A stretch of 57,074 nt of DNA from Chrysophaeum taylorii (Eukaryota; Sar; Pelagophyceae; Pelagomonadales; Pelagomonadaceae): the NCBI GenBank assembly GCA_029834535.1, contig JAQMWT010000241.1, positions 1-57,074 of the forward strand, in the 5' to 3' direction. The translations under genes and the position numbers were made by a program. Each line of letters opens with the position of its first letter. Position 1 is the stretch's first letter. The notes beneath the pieces are model-generated. The model saw only the letters and a list, made by a program, of their open reading frames with translations, did not search any database and was not told the origin of the DNA. This document shows positions 1 through 14,370 of this stretch, in pieces.

Positions 1-3000
1 TTAAGTGAAGTACAGTTTCTCATCTAACGCGCCCTCGTACGGCTATCGGCCCTGCCGTCAACGGTGACGCGGTAAAATTGCCTTATGGTACCTCGGAAAC
101 TTCTCGAACACCGTCCACTCACAGTCTGTGCAGGATGCCCAGGAGTTGACGGGGTGTATTAGGACCCGTGCCCTGCTGACGTTGCCAGTGGGTGTATGTG
201 AAAAGTTCACAGCCAGGCAGCTGATGAATAAATGTGCTTTGCAGTACTGTGCCACCCGCAAGCTATGACGCTGATCGCACTGAGGGATGAGCGGTGCATA
301 ATTCCCTGTGCGATCCTCCACTTGCGGGGAAATTTGGTAGTTGCTGAATGATTGCGGACGAGCTACGATTACAAAAACCCCTCCGACGCAATATTCCTAC
401 GTGTTGTCACGCCTTTGCTGGTAGGGCGCTGCATGTCCAACGCTCGACCCTGAACACATCGGCGTGCAGTGTGTCCTGGATCTCGCCCGGATGAACTATA
501 CATTGCCTGCGAGTTCCTGTGCAACCCCTCAGCTTCCGCCACGCACACGCAACCCGGTAGACGCCCGCCACCAGGACCCCGGCAAGCCACCCACCTTTGG
601 TACATCGGGCTGGGGGGACGGCTCAATCTATTTGCCAGGGGGGCACCGTCGCCGACTGCTTAACTGATGCAGAGCACCCAACTACAACCACACCACCACA
701 ACCGCCGAGAAGAGTGCACCGGCGAAGGAGCGCCGGTGCGTGTAGTTCACAATAATTGACGATGTTCCGTGGGCGGACGAGCCTCGCGACGAGCAGTGGT
801 CAACTTTGCCGGCGCGATACGGCCCGTCCTCATTTTTGCGGATCGAGGGGGGGGGGGGAGAGTCAGCGTGTGCATCCCTCTGACCGTGTCCGCAGTCGAA
901 GAGAGGGAGTGGATGTGCACTGATTTGGGTATTACAGGAGCAGCCTGGCTTTAAACGGGGGTATTGGGGTCCGGAGTGGGGGGCGATTTTCATGACGAGG
1001 AAAAGCTGATGATGGGGGGGGGATGTGTGTGTGGAGGGGGGAAGCATATATCTCGGTGCTGGTAACGCATTTTTTTCGATGGTATGTGATCGAAGGGAGG
1101 GACCTGTTGTGATTCCCGGAAGGGCCGACTCCGGGCTTCAAAGAGAGCCCCTACTCCCGTCACTCCCGCATATCTGTTGTCGAGGAAAAAACGAAAAAAA
1201 GGGGGATTGCTTGGCGGATGCAGTATTGAAAGGGGAATGGACCCGAAGACGGTGAGTTTTATTCGTGCCCGCAATTCTCCGTGGGTGTTCCTTTTTTGCT
1301 GTTGCCTAAGAACGGTGCTGAGCCTGGCACTTCCAGGACGCTGCGGTTCACAGGGCAGCTGTCCGACGCTGCGGCGCCTCAACGCATGTTATCGAGGAAT
1401 GATTGCGATCTTTCGCCGGAAACGTGAGCATGGCGTGCGCGTTGAGCGTTTCTCATCGACAAGTTCTGTCGTTCTGTCGGATTGGAGATTCGTTGGGCTA
1501 TCAGCTCATTTTACGATTGTCAGCTAGATTGCGCCAAAAATGTGGTTGACCGTTCACGTAGGCCCGTCTGGAGTTCGGTACACTACAATGCATCCTACCT
1601 TTTTTGTGAGTCAAACCGCCCGGAAAGTTTGTTTCGTAAGCAGTTGTGGCACTTGACTTGGTCCGAAATGGCTATGTATCGTGATGGCGTCGTGGCATAT
1701 ATTCGACGATCTCCTATCGGCCGGTCACTGTACCAAAGATCACGTTGCAGTGGCTGTGCCAAGTTAGGTACCCCATCGCCAGGTGTCGAAGCGCATTGGA
1801 AAGGGTAGCAGCGGCCAAAAAGATTTTGCCCAAAAAGATCCCACTTCGATGCAAGAAGAAAGAGAGGTCAAGTTGGTTTTTGGGCCATTCTGTCTACGCC
1901 GAACGGGACTTCTTCCATACAACGGAGGGGAGACGTCGATGTCTTTCAGGGGAAGAGGCGGTGGGAAGGGAGCGCATCAGGGAGGGCACACATTCCAATC
2001 CCGTCGAGCACCTTGTCGGAATGCTGACGCCTAATGAAAGCACGTGCGGGTCTTTCCTTGAATGGTGAGTTTCCCCTCGGCGTTATGAAGGGATAATTAT
2101 TCGAAGGTTGCAGGAGCCATGTAAACACTCGACGTGGCCGAGCCTGTAAATTCGCGATGGACGACACAGAGAGTGTCAGGAGCTTGGATGCCATAAATCG
2201 GTCGTGCTATTGTCACTGTCGAAAAGAACGAGGAAAGAACGGAAGAGAGAAAGAAGCTCACAGCCCAGAACGGACAAAAGGAAAAGACGACCGAAGAAAA
2301 ACGACTCAAAAACACGAAGCGAGGGCGTCCTACCATCCTGACTCGAACGTCGTGCGCCTTTCTATATTCGAACTGGGTGCTGGTCACCGCGGTCCGCGCA
2401 CGGAGTTGGGTTCTTGACCTATTTTCAACAAGTGTCACCATCGTTGACGACGTGGAAGGAAAAGAATAAAGAGAGAGCTTATGAAGTACGCTGGGTTAGT
2501 CGAACCCGTGTAACTTCGATGGGGTTGTATGATTCCCGTCGCGCAAAATTGGAACTGGCCCGCACGGTTACTCCTCTCGACTCTGTGGGAATTCGGATTT
2601 TATATCGAAGACAAGGGTGACTGAGCATGGATGGGATCGTAGGAGGGAACATGTCGCAGAGGAAGATTGGTCGAGGATCAAAGAAGTGTTATGCTTAGGG
2701 GAGTGACTCACAAAAGGATAGGTCATCGTATTTGGCCGTTTTTCTTCGGTGTCGAACCAGTACCGTCGCTGGACCGTTATGCGTCGATGAGGGCTATGCG
2801 CGTTCTGATGGATCAATCCGGGATGTTCTCGTAAAGCGATTTCGGGGAATTTCGGTCTTGCTGTGTGGGCGCATGGATCCTGATTTTCGTCCGAAAGAAC
2901 ATCCTTTTGATCGGGTACATGATTCGGAAAAAAACATACTGACATGGGGGATAGCCTATCATGACCTATTCTTGATATTCCTGGCTTGATTTTTTCGGTG

Positions 3001-3900
3001 TTTGAGCGACAACCTGGTTCACGTTCTCTTGATACGGTGGGACGCTATGTGGATTAGAACGACGGGCACGGCCATTATGGACCAACGGGGCGAGCCTGCG
3101 ATGACGGTATGGCAGTGTCGTGGCGGTGTAGCAAGAATGTAAGAGCCTCCAATTTCGTTTGGGGGTTCGGGGTGGGTGGGAGAGTCTGGCCCGCTGTCGC
3201 GACGGGTGGATCGGGGGGCTTGGCAGAGGAGGCGTTTTTAAACTTTTCGAATCAAGTTAGGATGAGATCTTTCCCGCTGAGAGAGCCGTAAGGAGCAAAA
3301 CGTGACTTGGAAGTTTGCTAGGATTTTCATATCGGAGGACATGGCAGGCAATTAGGACGAAGTATTTGGTTTTTCGGGAGAACCAACGGACAAGTTAGCT
3401 CTGGCCGATGAAGCAAGCGGCTTGATGGTTCACCGGGAAGGATGTAAGTTTGGAAGATTTCCCTGAATGCGCACCCTTTATAACGGGAACAGAACGATGT
3501 TGTGATAAGGTCGAGAAGCGGGGAGAAGATCAATGAAGCCTATTTGAATCCAGGAGATTCGATTGGAGTAAGAGCTGTTCAAAATTCTCCGGTGGAATCC
3601 TATAATTTGGATGGCCCACCGCAGCTATGACGTGATTGGACTGCGATCAGAACAACACCCCACTCGACGATAACGGCATCGAACGTGGGATGGATGGGAA
3701 GCTGAGGATGAGATCATTCTCGATGAGAGAGCGAAAGAAAGGCTGAAGATGACAGCAAGCGAATCAGCGAAATCAAGATTCTTAGCAGAAAGACCAAACG
3801 AAAGTCATCCGTACCGTAGTTAAAGTTGAAACAACGGTCATTAAGGTCGATGATTCGGACTCTCGACTGAGGTGTCAGTCGATGAGCGGCTGCAATCGCC
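1..3900. other. No recognisable gene; G-tracts and short ORFs only
   Basis: No conserved protein domain, RNA gene or splice-consistent gene was recognised on either strand. Open frames are short (all under about 130 codons) and overlap in several frames. Long G runs are visible at 847-858 and 1014-1022. A 28-bp near repeat occurs at 3259-3286 and 3705-3732 (25 of 28 bases match). Because a gypsy integrase relic starts at about 3.9 kb, part of 2.5-3.9 kb may be badly decayed upstream pol, but no reverse transcriptase or RNase H motif could be read. Confidence 0.5.
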
Positions 3901-3914
3901 ATGCATCACCGAGG

Positions 3915-4936
3915 ATTGTTCGGAGGCCATGTAGGAAGACTCCACAGCTTTAGAACGGTATTGGTGGCCAAACGTCTCATCGTCAGTTAATGAGGAGTGC
4001 CTGAGGTGCCGGAGATCGTCTGCCTAAGGTTTGTCTGGAATCGGAGTTGCTATTCTAGGTAGACCTTGTTGGACGAGTTGCCGACCTGTACACGCACATA
4101 CTCGCGATGTACGATGCAGCGTCGCATTTCTTAAAATTGGCTCTGATCAACACCAAGCACGATTACTCAATATTGAACGCGTTTGTGGACAAGATTTTGC
4201 TTGAGGGATGTCTCCCACGGTGCATAGTTACGTATAATGGAAATGAGTTGCGAACAAGTTATTTCGCACGTTCGTTCGTCAATTCAACGTACGTTATCGT
4301 ACTACCCTTCCGTATCACCCTCAGAGTAACCACACTGAACGTGTCAACCGATTTATCACAGCCTTCTTGAGAGCTGCGATCGACGAACAGCGTCAGCCAG
4401 ATTGGTCGAATTTCCTCCCATATGCTGCATTCATGTACAATAGGATGTACATTCCGGGAGCGAAGATTTCACCTTTCATGATGCGTACTGGCAAGCAGCC
4501 CCTGTTACCACCCGATTACAATCTTTTGAGTGAACAGCGCGATCTACCGCAATCGCGTCAGCAGATTTTGATGGACTTCGAGAACAAGTCTGAATTTTAC
4601 AGTCGACTCGTTACACGAGCTCACCAAAAGGCCCAGGAGAGCCAGAAACTCAACTATGATGCCCACCAAATTGACATCCAGTTTCCCCCAGGTGATTATG
4701 TTTTGCGTTTCGTGCCTAAGACGCGCCACAAGCTACGGCCTATTTGGCGCGGACCTTACATAGTTACCAGAAAGATCTCTCCCGTCGTTTACGAAATTCA
4801 GGACGTCAACGACGATGATGCTGAGTCGGTTGTAGTATCTGTACTGCAGATTGTGCCGTTGAAAGTGCCAACCATCGACACTTCCTCAGCCCCTCTGCAT
4901 TTACCTTCAGACCGCGACCGTTTCAAGCATGGCAAG
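3915..4936 (+). pseudogene. Ty3/gypsy integrase relic
   Basis: Reading across frameshifts gives an integrase in the right order. A GHVGRLHSF segment is followed by RYWWPN and a CLRC pair (HHCC zinc domain, about 3920-4020). Next come a degenerate core with SHFLKLALINTKH and IVTYNGNEL (4107-4250), then PYHPQSNHTERVNRF in a shifted frame (about 4310-4350), and an intact downstream part through 4936 with WRGPYIV, the GPY/F module. Integrases of this family join cDNA to the chromosome using D-D-E residues. Here the second aspartate (normally DNG) reads YNG, and there are stops and at least one frameshift, so the enzyme is dead. The end of the relic coincides with the insertion point of the gypsy LTR at 4937, so the two need not belong to one element. 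Confidence 0.85.
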
Positions 4937-5267
4937 TGTGGCAGTAACGCCCATCCCCCCACTTGCGTGCCTGCCACATGACTTACCCTGGTTGTTGCCC
5001 TGGTACTGACCTTGCAATTATGGGGAGGTGTCATCTTGACACCTTCACCTGCGCTTCCACTGGACCCAATGTACCGGGCATTTGTATTGCTTTCTTGTTG
5101 TGTCCTTGAAATTACCCTCAATTGAATGTTCGACAGCATGGCGTGAGCGGAGTGTGAGCGCTTGGTTGGACGTGTGGTGGAACCACCCGTGGTTCAGGAC
5201 AGTTGAGCGGTCACGTTGTGACCGACGGTTAGGCGAAGAGGGGCGGGTGAGCTGAGTTTCCACCACA
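4937..5267 (+). repeat. Gypsy LTR, 5' copy
   Basis: This is a 331-bp LTR beginning TGTGGCAG and ending CCACCACA, preceded by the duplication CAAG. It is the most diverged of the four closely related LTRs seen in the window, with extra changes in its second half (about 5085-5250). Confidence 0.85.
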
Positions 5268-5274
5268 CAAGTTC

Positions 5275-5661
5275 GTGATCTTCAGGGTCAAAGGACGATC
5301 CAACGCGTGGAAGAAGCGTATCTACGTTGCCGAAGTCTACGAAGAATATGACCACGATAATGACACCGTTGCGCTTCACTACTATACCGATTTGGGACCG
5401 CGCGATGATCCTCGTGTTGTTGATCCTACTAAGCCTCTGGCCGAGCGACGCTTAAGACCAGAATACAAAGACCCGGATGGAGGCAGTTTCACTCGCCTAC
5501 GGCCAAATATGGAGTGCTGTGAACCCTGTGTGACTGATTTTCGCCTGGATGAAATCGATGTCCTTGTCAGTAACTTCGGCCTCCACAGCAACAAAGTTCC
5601 TGCTAATGTAGCTGACCGAGCTTATCGTGCTATTCGCGAGCGTGACCTTCGTCACCCTTGA
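5275..5661 (+). CDS. 3'-terminal coding fragment of gypsy polyprotein
   Basis: This open frame of 129 codons including the stop fills the internal part of the short gypsy derivative. It has charged, aromatic-rich sequence (AWKKRIYVAEVYEEYDHDND; DEIDVLVSNFGLHSNKV) and ends RERDLRHP with a TGA just before the polypurine tract. The last 65 or so codons recur at 45462-45647 in the second gypsy copy, with mostly conservative changes, so this is the ancestral 3' end of the element's coding region. Position suggests a post-integrase tail. It has some look of a chromo- or tudor-like small beta domain, but that is only a guess. There is no convincing start codon context, and it is probably not expressed on its own. 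Confidence 0.6.
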   Translation: MIFRVKGRSNAWKKRIYVAEVYEEYDHDNDTVALHYYTDLGPRDDPRVVDPTKPLAERRLRPEYKDPDGGSFTRLRPNMECCEPCVTDFRLDEIDVLVSNFGLHSNKVPANVADRAYRAIRERDLRHP

Positions 5662-5696
5662 AGTCGAGGACGACTTCATCTCAAGTAGGGGGCTCC

Positions 5697-6015
5697 TGTG
5701 GCAGTAACGCCCATCCCCTCGCTTGCCTGCCTTCCACCTGACTTACCCTGATTGTTGCCCTGGCACTGACCTTGCAATTATGGGGGGGTGTCACCTTGAC
5801 ATCCTCACCTACTCTTCCAGCGGAACCAATGTACCAGGAATTTGTATCCACCTTTTTGCTATTACCCTCATTTGATTGTCCGATTTCGAGATGGCGTGCG
5901 TGTTCACGCGGAGATCGGGCGTGTGGTGGTTTCACCCGCGGTTGGGATTGGGAGAAAGGGCTTGTTGAGGCCTCTGGTCCGGCCAAGAGGGGCGGGTATC
6001 TGAGTAACCACTACT
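5697..6015 (+). repeat. Gypsy LTR, 3' copy
   Basis: This 319-bp LTR is preceded by a polypurine tract and followed by CAAG. It is closer to the LTRs at 44621 and 45683 than to its partner at 4937. That fits an old insertion, or recombination between copies. Confidence 0.85.
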
Positions 6016-6017
6016 CA

Positions 6018-6476
6018 AGCCTGGAACTGGCGACGAGGCTGGTCCCCGATGCTGCTGCCGCCGATGTGGGCGGCGGGAGGGAATCGTTAATTTCTAGCGT
6101 CAGTCATGGCAGCTCCGGCGGTGGCCGAAATGCGAACGTGAGAGCAGCTGAGATTCTGGCTAAGTCCATGTCGAAACCAAAAGAGACCCAATCGGCGAGG
6201 AAGTCTCGCCAGGGTTTCCGGGAGGAGCAGAAGGAAATGCACGATGCACAGAAGCAGTTCTTTCAAGCCGAGTTGAAGAAGGCGGCCGTCGAAGCGCGGT
6301 ACCTCGAAGCCGAGATGAAGAAAGCAACAGCCGAGAAGAAAAGGGTGGACGTCCTAGCCATAAGCACCACCGTTGCTGAACTTGAAAGTAGCACAAACCC
6401 GGAGGACCGCGCTCTTGCCGAAAAACTCACGGTCAAGCGCCGTAAACTTGCCGCGACTCTCCTTGACGACGAGTAG
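6018..6476 (+). pseudogene. Coiled-coil fragment, probable PIF/Harbinger accessory protein C-terminus
   Basis: The frame is open from inside the gypsy LTR to a TAG at 6474-6476, but only the part after the LTR is likely ancestral coding sequence. About 150 residues include a Gly/Ser-rich linker and a long Ala/Lys/Glu helix (AELKKAAVEARYLEAEMKKA). PIF/Harbinger elements carry, beside the transposase, a Myb/SANT-type DNA-binding protein whose C-terminus is often such a helix. The convergent transposase remnant at 6777-8021 supports that reading. The DNA-binding half is missing, cut off at the gypsy insertion. An unrelated host coiled-coil protein is the alternative. Confidence 0.5.
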
Positions 6477-6776
6477 GGCAGTATTGTCTGGTTCCTCATT
6501 ACCTTATCCCCTCGTCTTGTTCGCCTTGCACCTCGCATGGGCCCTCCTCATTCGTCGCTCTTCAGCGAAGGTTTCACTCGTTCATTTGATCTATTCCGCC
6601 ACTCCAATGGCGGAATACGCTAATTTATTTAATCAAGAACGAGCGGCTCGCGTCGACTTCGAGATGTGGGAGTTGTCACTCTCGATAGGTGCGCGGGCCA
6701 CAAGTCGAAACTTTAGCAACGAAATTTGGACCGGGCAGGACGTTTCAAGGCGGCAAGCTGTAGTGTGTTCGTGATT

Positions 6777-8021
6777 TCAGCCACGCCGAGGGCAGACATC
6801 GAGATCGGATCGCCGACCTTGAGTGCCATGCAAGGTCTGGTCAGCCCATAGCCGCCCCCCTGTTTCGAGAAGAGGCACACGCTCCGCCAAGATGCCACCG
6901 TCGCCTCGCATATACTCCACCTGCCTGCTGTCGAGGCACGCATCAATGCGCAAATTGTGCAGGATCATGCACGCGAAGACGACCTGCGTGGTCAAAGTCA
7001 ACGAGCAGTTAAGCGGCCGCCAGAGGATCCCCCACCGCACCGTCAGAATGCTAAAGGCACATTCGATGGTGATACGGGAGTTGGAATGCCAGAAGTTGAA
7101 ACTGTCTTTCCAGGTGTCAAGGTTACGCCCTGGCCAGGGAACGACCATGAACTCACTGGCGCGGTAGGCGGCGTCCCCGGCAATTCAGTACGGTCGCAAC
7201 ATCCGCCCAGCGTCGAGCTCCATGCCGAGCCAGCTCACGTCGAAAGCGGTGGAGTCGTGAGTACTCCCCGGTCACCGGATACTGCCGAAGAGAAACTTCT
7301 TCTTTGCATCGCAGACGGCCTGAAGGTTGACGGCGTAGAAGCCCTTGCGGTTGTAGTAGTGCGACGGTTTGCCGCCGCACTCTCGCGAATGCGGTTTGCG
7401 GATGCAAACCGCCATCCCACCGACGGCGCCTACGCAGCCACGGACGACGTTTCCGCTCCGCTCCGCGAACTCCGTCTCGAGCTGTTCAAGGCGCTCAGAG
7501 TTCATTGGGTCGAACTTGTCGAACGGGAACTGACGGTTGATTGCTCTCACCGTTTCGGCCACAATCGGCCAGACGGTGACGTCGGAGACATTTGCCATGT
7601 CCGCGACGCCGGATGGATCGCTACCAGCGAGCATCCGAAGAGTGATAGCGAGACGCCACTCCGGGGAAATGGCCGATCCACTGGATCGAATGGCTGCACT
7701 CTCGTTCTTGCGGAGTTCACTTTTCACGCGAGAGAGAACATAGTCGAACAACTGCCTATTCAAGCGGAACCGCCGCCCGAACTCGCGATCGTCGAGCATG
7801 GCCGCGAACTGATCGAATGGCTGGCGGTTACGCCTTCGGTCACCTCGCCGTTCGGGATTGCCAGTGATGAACATCGCGAAGGCTGCGACTATGCGACGAG
7901 CGGCCTCGTACTCGTCCGGACCGCCAGGATGAGTCGAACAAACCTCGCCAGGACCCGTCGAACAAACCTCGCACGCGAGCCAAACAGCTTTCGATGGATA
8001 TCCGCGGAATTTGGTGACCAT
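6777..8021 (-). pseudogene. PIF/Harbinger (HARBI1-like DDE) transposase, inactivated
   Basis: One continuous frame of 415 codons, near full length for the family, has two in-frame TGA codons. Read from 8021 down, it shows an N-terminal FDQFAAML/RFRLNRQLFDYVL segment, then MLAGSDPSGVADMANVSDVTV (helix-turn-helix-like). The DDE domain follows: GAVGGMAVCIRKP, PGSTHDST, GDAAYRASEFMVVPWPG and RITIECAFSILTVRWGIL, with ILHNLRID after it. The family cuts and pastes DNA with D, D and E. The second D (GDAAY) and the E (IECAF) are present, but the first D of the usual GxxDG box is Gly. Both TGA codons stand where Trp or an aromatic residue is expected (before PGSTHDS and before IAGDAAY), suggesting TGG-to-TGA transitions. 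The true start is unclear. Confidence 0.88.
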
Positions 8022-8109
8022 CCGACGCGAAGTAAGCCGCCGCTAGGCGGCCAGGAGGCCGAGACTTTAACAACATCAGATAGCGGGTTTAGTATTTGGG
8101 CGTTTCCTA

Positions 8110-9207
8110 ACTACTAATCGACAGATGTTTGTCTGTCTGTTTGTCCCTCGATTTAGGGTAAGGATCAGGTAGGCCCGAGAGTAAGGATCAGGTAGGCCCG
8201 AGAGTAAGGATCAGGTAGGCGCGAGGCCAGACAGTGATCCTCCAAGCCGTCTACGGCGACCTCGCAGACTATTTCCACGAGCCGCGGCGGCTCTTTCAGC
8301 GCGCCATTCTCACGCCCCGTCGAAACGATGTTGTCGATGCTGACAACGCGCGCATGACCGCGGCCTTTTTTTCCCGGAGACGAGGCGTCGGAGTTCTTTT
8401 CGGCTGACTAGGCTGGGTCGGAAGACGACGCCTCGCTCTTTACAGTAGAGTTTTCAACTCCCTGACAACCAACGGGATGCTGACTTTGAGCGCGAGCTTA
8501 AGGTCTTCGAAACCTCGACCCGTCGCACGGCCACTGCAACGGTACCAGATACATGATCGATCGTGTCGTTGTCACCGAGGCTCCTCCAACCTGTATCCCT
8601 CAAGCCCCACCGACGCCAAACGATCAACAAGAGCCAGAGGCAGACGCCCCGCAAGGTCGGCGTCCTCTTACCCAAGCCCGTCTTCTGCCACTTCCAGCTC
8701 TACGTGGCTCTCTGTCGATCGGCAACCCTGAGGATACGCTCTTCTGAGTCGACGACTCCGCCCTACCCCACACGTGCTGCGCAATACCTATAAGCCCCCT
8801 CCCGGCGTCTACACGCGCACTGTAGGTGAGCTTACTGGGCCAGGTGAACTTACTGAGGTTTGAGATTGGGACTAGGTGAACTTAGTGACCAGGTGAACTT
8901 ACTGGGATCAGGTGAACTTACTGGGGGTTTAAGAGTAAACTCAAAGGTTAGCGGCGTGTGCGGATCAAAGCGCCTTAGATTGGCGGAGGCGAGAGCGACG
9001 AGCTCGAAGGAGTGGGTGTGAGCTAGGTGAACTTACTGACCAGGTGAACTTATATGAAACTTACTGGACCAGGTGAACTTACTGGGGTTAGAGATTTGGA
9101 CTAGGTGAACTTACTGACCAGGTGAACTTACATGAAACTTACTGGGATTAGGTGAACTTACTGGGGTTAGAGATTGGGACTAGGTGAACTTACTGGCCTG
9201 CACTTGT
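8110..9207 (+). mobile_element. Helitron helicase 3' remnant with tandem repeats, copy 1
   Basis: The segment is shared end to end with 18392-19689: both begin ACTACTAATCGACAGATG and end GGCCTGCACTTGT. The coding part (about 8230-8800, frameshifted) reads VYGDLADYFHEPRRLFQRAILTPRRNDV early and TINKSQRQT, VGVLLPKPVF and QLYVAL late. These are the last helicase motifs of the PIF1-like domain of Helitron Rep-helicases, which unwind DNA during rolling-circle transposition. The Rep nuclease and Walker A/B parts are missing, so it is a 5'-truncated remnant. A tandem-repeat block follows. No canonical CTRR end was found, so the exact termini are uncertain. Confidence 0.75.
8822..9200 (+). repeat. 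AGGTGAACTTACTGG tandem and dispersed repeats, copy 1
   Basis: About a dozen copies of a 15-16 bp unit close to AGGTGAACTTACTGG are separated by short spacers such as GGTTAGAGATTGGGACT. A matching block lies at 19337-19680 at the same distance from the helicase remnant, so the array belongs to the element. The unit contains GGTGAACTTA, which resembles a splice-donor context, but no function is shown. Confidence 0.85.
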
Positions 9208-9325
9208 TCCAACTTAATTGCGTACGCACGTAGGAGAGACAGAGAGATGTTTTGAGTGGCCTTTAACGACCGTTTTGTGTTACGTTAGGGCATCAAAACT
9301 CAAACCGCAAGCCAAAATTTCGTGG

Positions 9326-9333
9326 TATATTTA
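9326..9333 (+). promoter_or_regulatory. Possible TATA-like box of MCM3
   Basis: TATATTTA lies about 43-50 bp upstream of the MCM3 start codon, in a stretch with no other feature. It is the only AT-rich box between the Helitron remnant (ends 9207) and the ATG at 9376. The spacing is short, so the leader would be very short; this is an inference. Confidence 0.3.
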
Positions 9334-9375
9334 TTTAGGGCCTTAGAGCGTCCCGTTACTTGACGCGACTAGACG

Positions 9376-12804
<3,429 letters not shown>

Positions 12805-13939
12805 AGTGGTTGGGCTAAGCGCGCTGATTAATCCAAGCAAATGACACAACTTGATCTGTCTCCCAAAATGTGTTATATCGAGTCTTAAGTTGATATGCAC
12901 CTGCAGACGTGCGAATTGTGCTGAGAGGTGCTAAAATATCTGCCTCAGATGAGGGAACTGCAGCAACAACAGCACACTACACTCTTCGATCTATTGTGTA
13001 ACAATATTGCAGTGTGAGCTCAGAAGCTAACCTCTGGTCGATTTATGCAAGCAGCTTTGTTGGGGAAAGTTCTCAACATCTCACATTACTCTGGTTCGTG
13101 TGTGAGATGGGCGACGTTGGGGTCTGCTATGGGCTTTGCATAATGACACATGTCGCCTTGAATTGCTTGGAAGTGCTTGATATTGTGCCCGACCCAAGTT
13201 GTGCTCATTTGGGTGGTAATCTATGTTTGTGAAGGAGTAGAAATGACAGACTCGAGAGCCCTCGGATTGGGATCGCGTCGACTTTTGCCTGTGTCTGTGT
13301 TTGGCTGATGTGTAGCGCGCGCAGAGCTCAGTAAGCTCACATTGGAGGGGGAGTGACCTCATTAACTTCACCAGCTTATTACCACGCAGGACGGCCACAA
13401 TCTCTCGCGGTGGGAAGGAAGTGCGAAGTCCCCCCTCTCCCCTTGTCACATTCCAAGTAACCTGAGAGTCCACAGCGTGGCCTTCTTCCGCCTCTCAACA
13501 CCAACAACCCCGCGCGTCCGCAAGACCACAAAATTGTACTGTACATAGCTGTAGGTTTTCGTCGTCTCTATGCCAGTATGAAGCCAGCAAATGATAGCTC
13601 GTCTGTGAAAGTAACGTCCTAATTAGCATGTGGGGAGGCGGATGGTTCTCATTCATCTCAGACAGCGTCGCGGTCTTTCCCGCTTTCTCGAGGTTATCCC
13701 GAGGGTTCTTAAGTTGCGTGTGGCAAACGACTGAAAGAATCATCCCGCCTCACCGAGTGCGTCTGGTAGTTTTACCTTCGGATAAACATGGTGTACACTC
13801 TCCTAGCCTCAACACCGGCAGACGCCACGTAAACATGGACATAGAGGTATGCGGTGTGTCTTCGTACCTACGGGACGCACTAAGCCAAGTCGGAGCCTAA
13901 AGCACCAGGGACAAAAACTATAGTCCTGGGAGGTAAGAG
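12805..13939. other. MCM3 downstream region, no recognised gene
   Basis: No domain was recognised on either strand. The longest open frame (13081-13473, minus, 130 codons) has no recognisable motif, and no clear polyadenylation hexamer was noted just after the MCM3 stop. The segment probably contains the MCM3 3' untranslated region and then decayed transposon flank leading into an LTR fragment. Confidence 0.4.
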
Positions 13940-14163
13940 GGAGAAGAAGGGGTTGCAGAGAAATCTGCAGTCCCCTTCGTCCGTTGAGAGCGCGATCTCT
14001 TCCTTATCCTTCTTCTTCCCTTTTCACCAAATCAAATAGTCCTCTGATTTGTGCTCACGCTCATCGTCATGGCCGAGCGCGGCCCGTAGGTACGTAGACT
14101 TACATCTTAAACTAGGCGTTGTTCTACGTGTCGTCTGTCCTTTAGTGACTTTATACCACTGCC
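13940..14163 (+). repeat. Copia family 1 LTR fragment
   Basis: The segment matches the LTR of elements C and M1. Shared blocks include TGCAGAGAAATCTGCAG, TCCGTCCGTTGAGAGCGCGA, CAAATAGTCCTCTGATTTG, GTACGTAG and a TACCACTGCC end. The 5' part is too diverged to place and an internal piece is missing, so it is an old solo or partial LTR. The next about 200 bp (14164-14370) holds nothing I recognise. Confidence 0.7.
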
Positions 14164-14370
14164 TCGTGGAATACTCTGCAGGTTATGGGCCCAGCGGGTC
14201 CGGAAGAATCATGTGTTGCATGCACGTAACCTATGGGTATTGGACTGCTACCGCACCAGTCTAGCCTCGCCATGCAACACGCTTGTGTACATGCTTATCA
14301 TGGGTTGTACATAGCTACACCACACACGTTAAGACCGCACAACTTTGTGTGTCTGGCTATATGTCCTCGT

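Larger units (their letters stand above)
4937..6015 (+). mobile_element. Short Ty3/gypsy derivative, copy 1 (two LTRs, CAAG TSD)
   Basis: Two similar LTRs (4937-5267 and 5697-6015) start TGTGGCAGTAACGCCC and bracket a 429-bp internal piece. The 4-bp sequence CAAG lies directly before the first LTR (4933-4936) and directly after the second (6016-6019), as expected for a target-site duplication. The internal part holds a purine-rich stretch just before the second LTR (about 5684-5696, AAGTAGGGGGCTCC), a good polypurine tract, but no gag, protease or RT. It is an internally deleted copy that could only have moved with enzymes supplied in trans. The second LTR has lost its terminal CA (reads CT). 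A relative sits at 44621-46000. Confidence 0.85.

Noticed and set aside
5772..6017. Start of the 234-codon ORF inside the gypsy LTR
   Set aside because: This part translates the LTR; the same LTR elsewhere is not coding, so only sequence after 6017 was kept.
6777..8021. TGA read as tryptophan (altered genetic code)
   Set aside because: MCM3 ends in TGA at the expected C-terminus, so TGA is a stop in this genome; the transposase codons are better explained as mutations.
8822..9200. CRISPR-like array of short repeats with spacers
   Set aside because: Spacers are themselves repeated and of uneven length, the context is a eukaryotic transposon, and no cas gene is present.
13081..13473. 130-codon minus-strand ORF downstream of MCM3
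   Set aside because: No motif, no coding-like pattern and it overlaps other open frames; not enough to call a gene.
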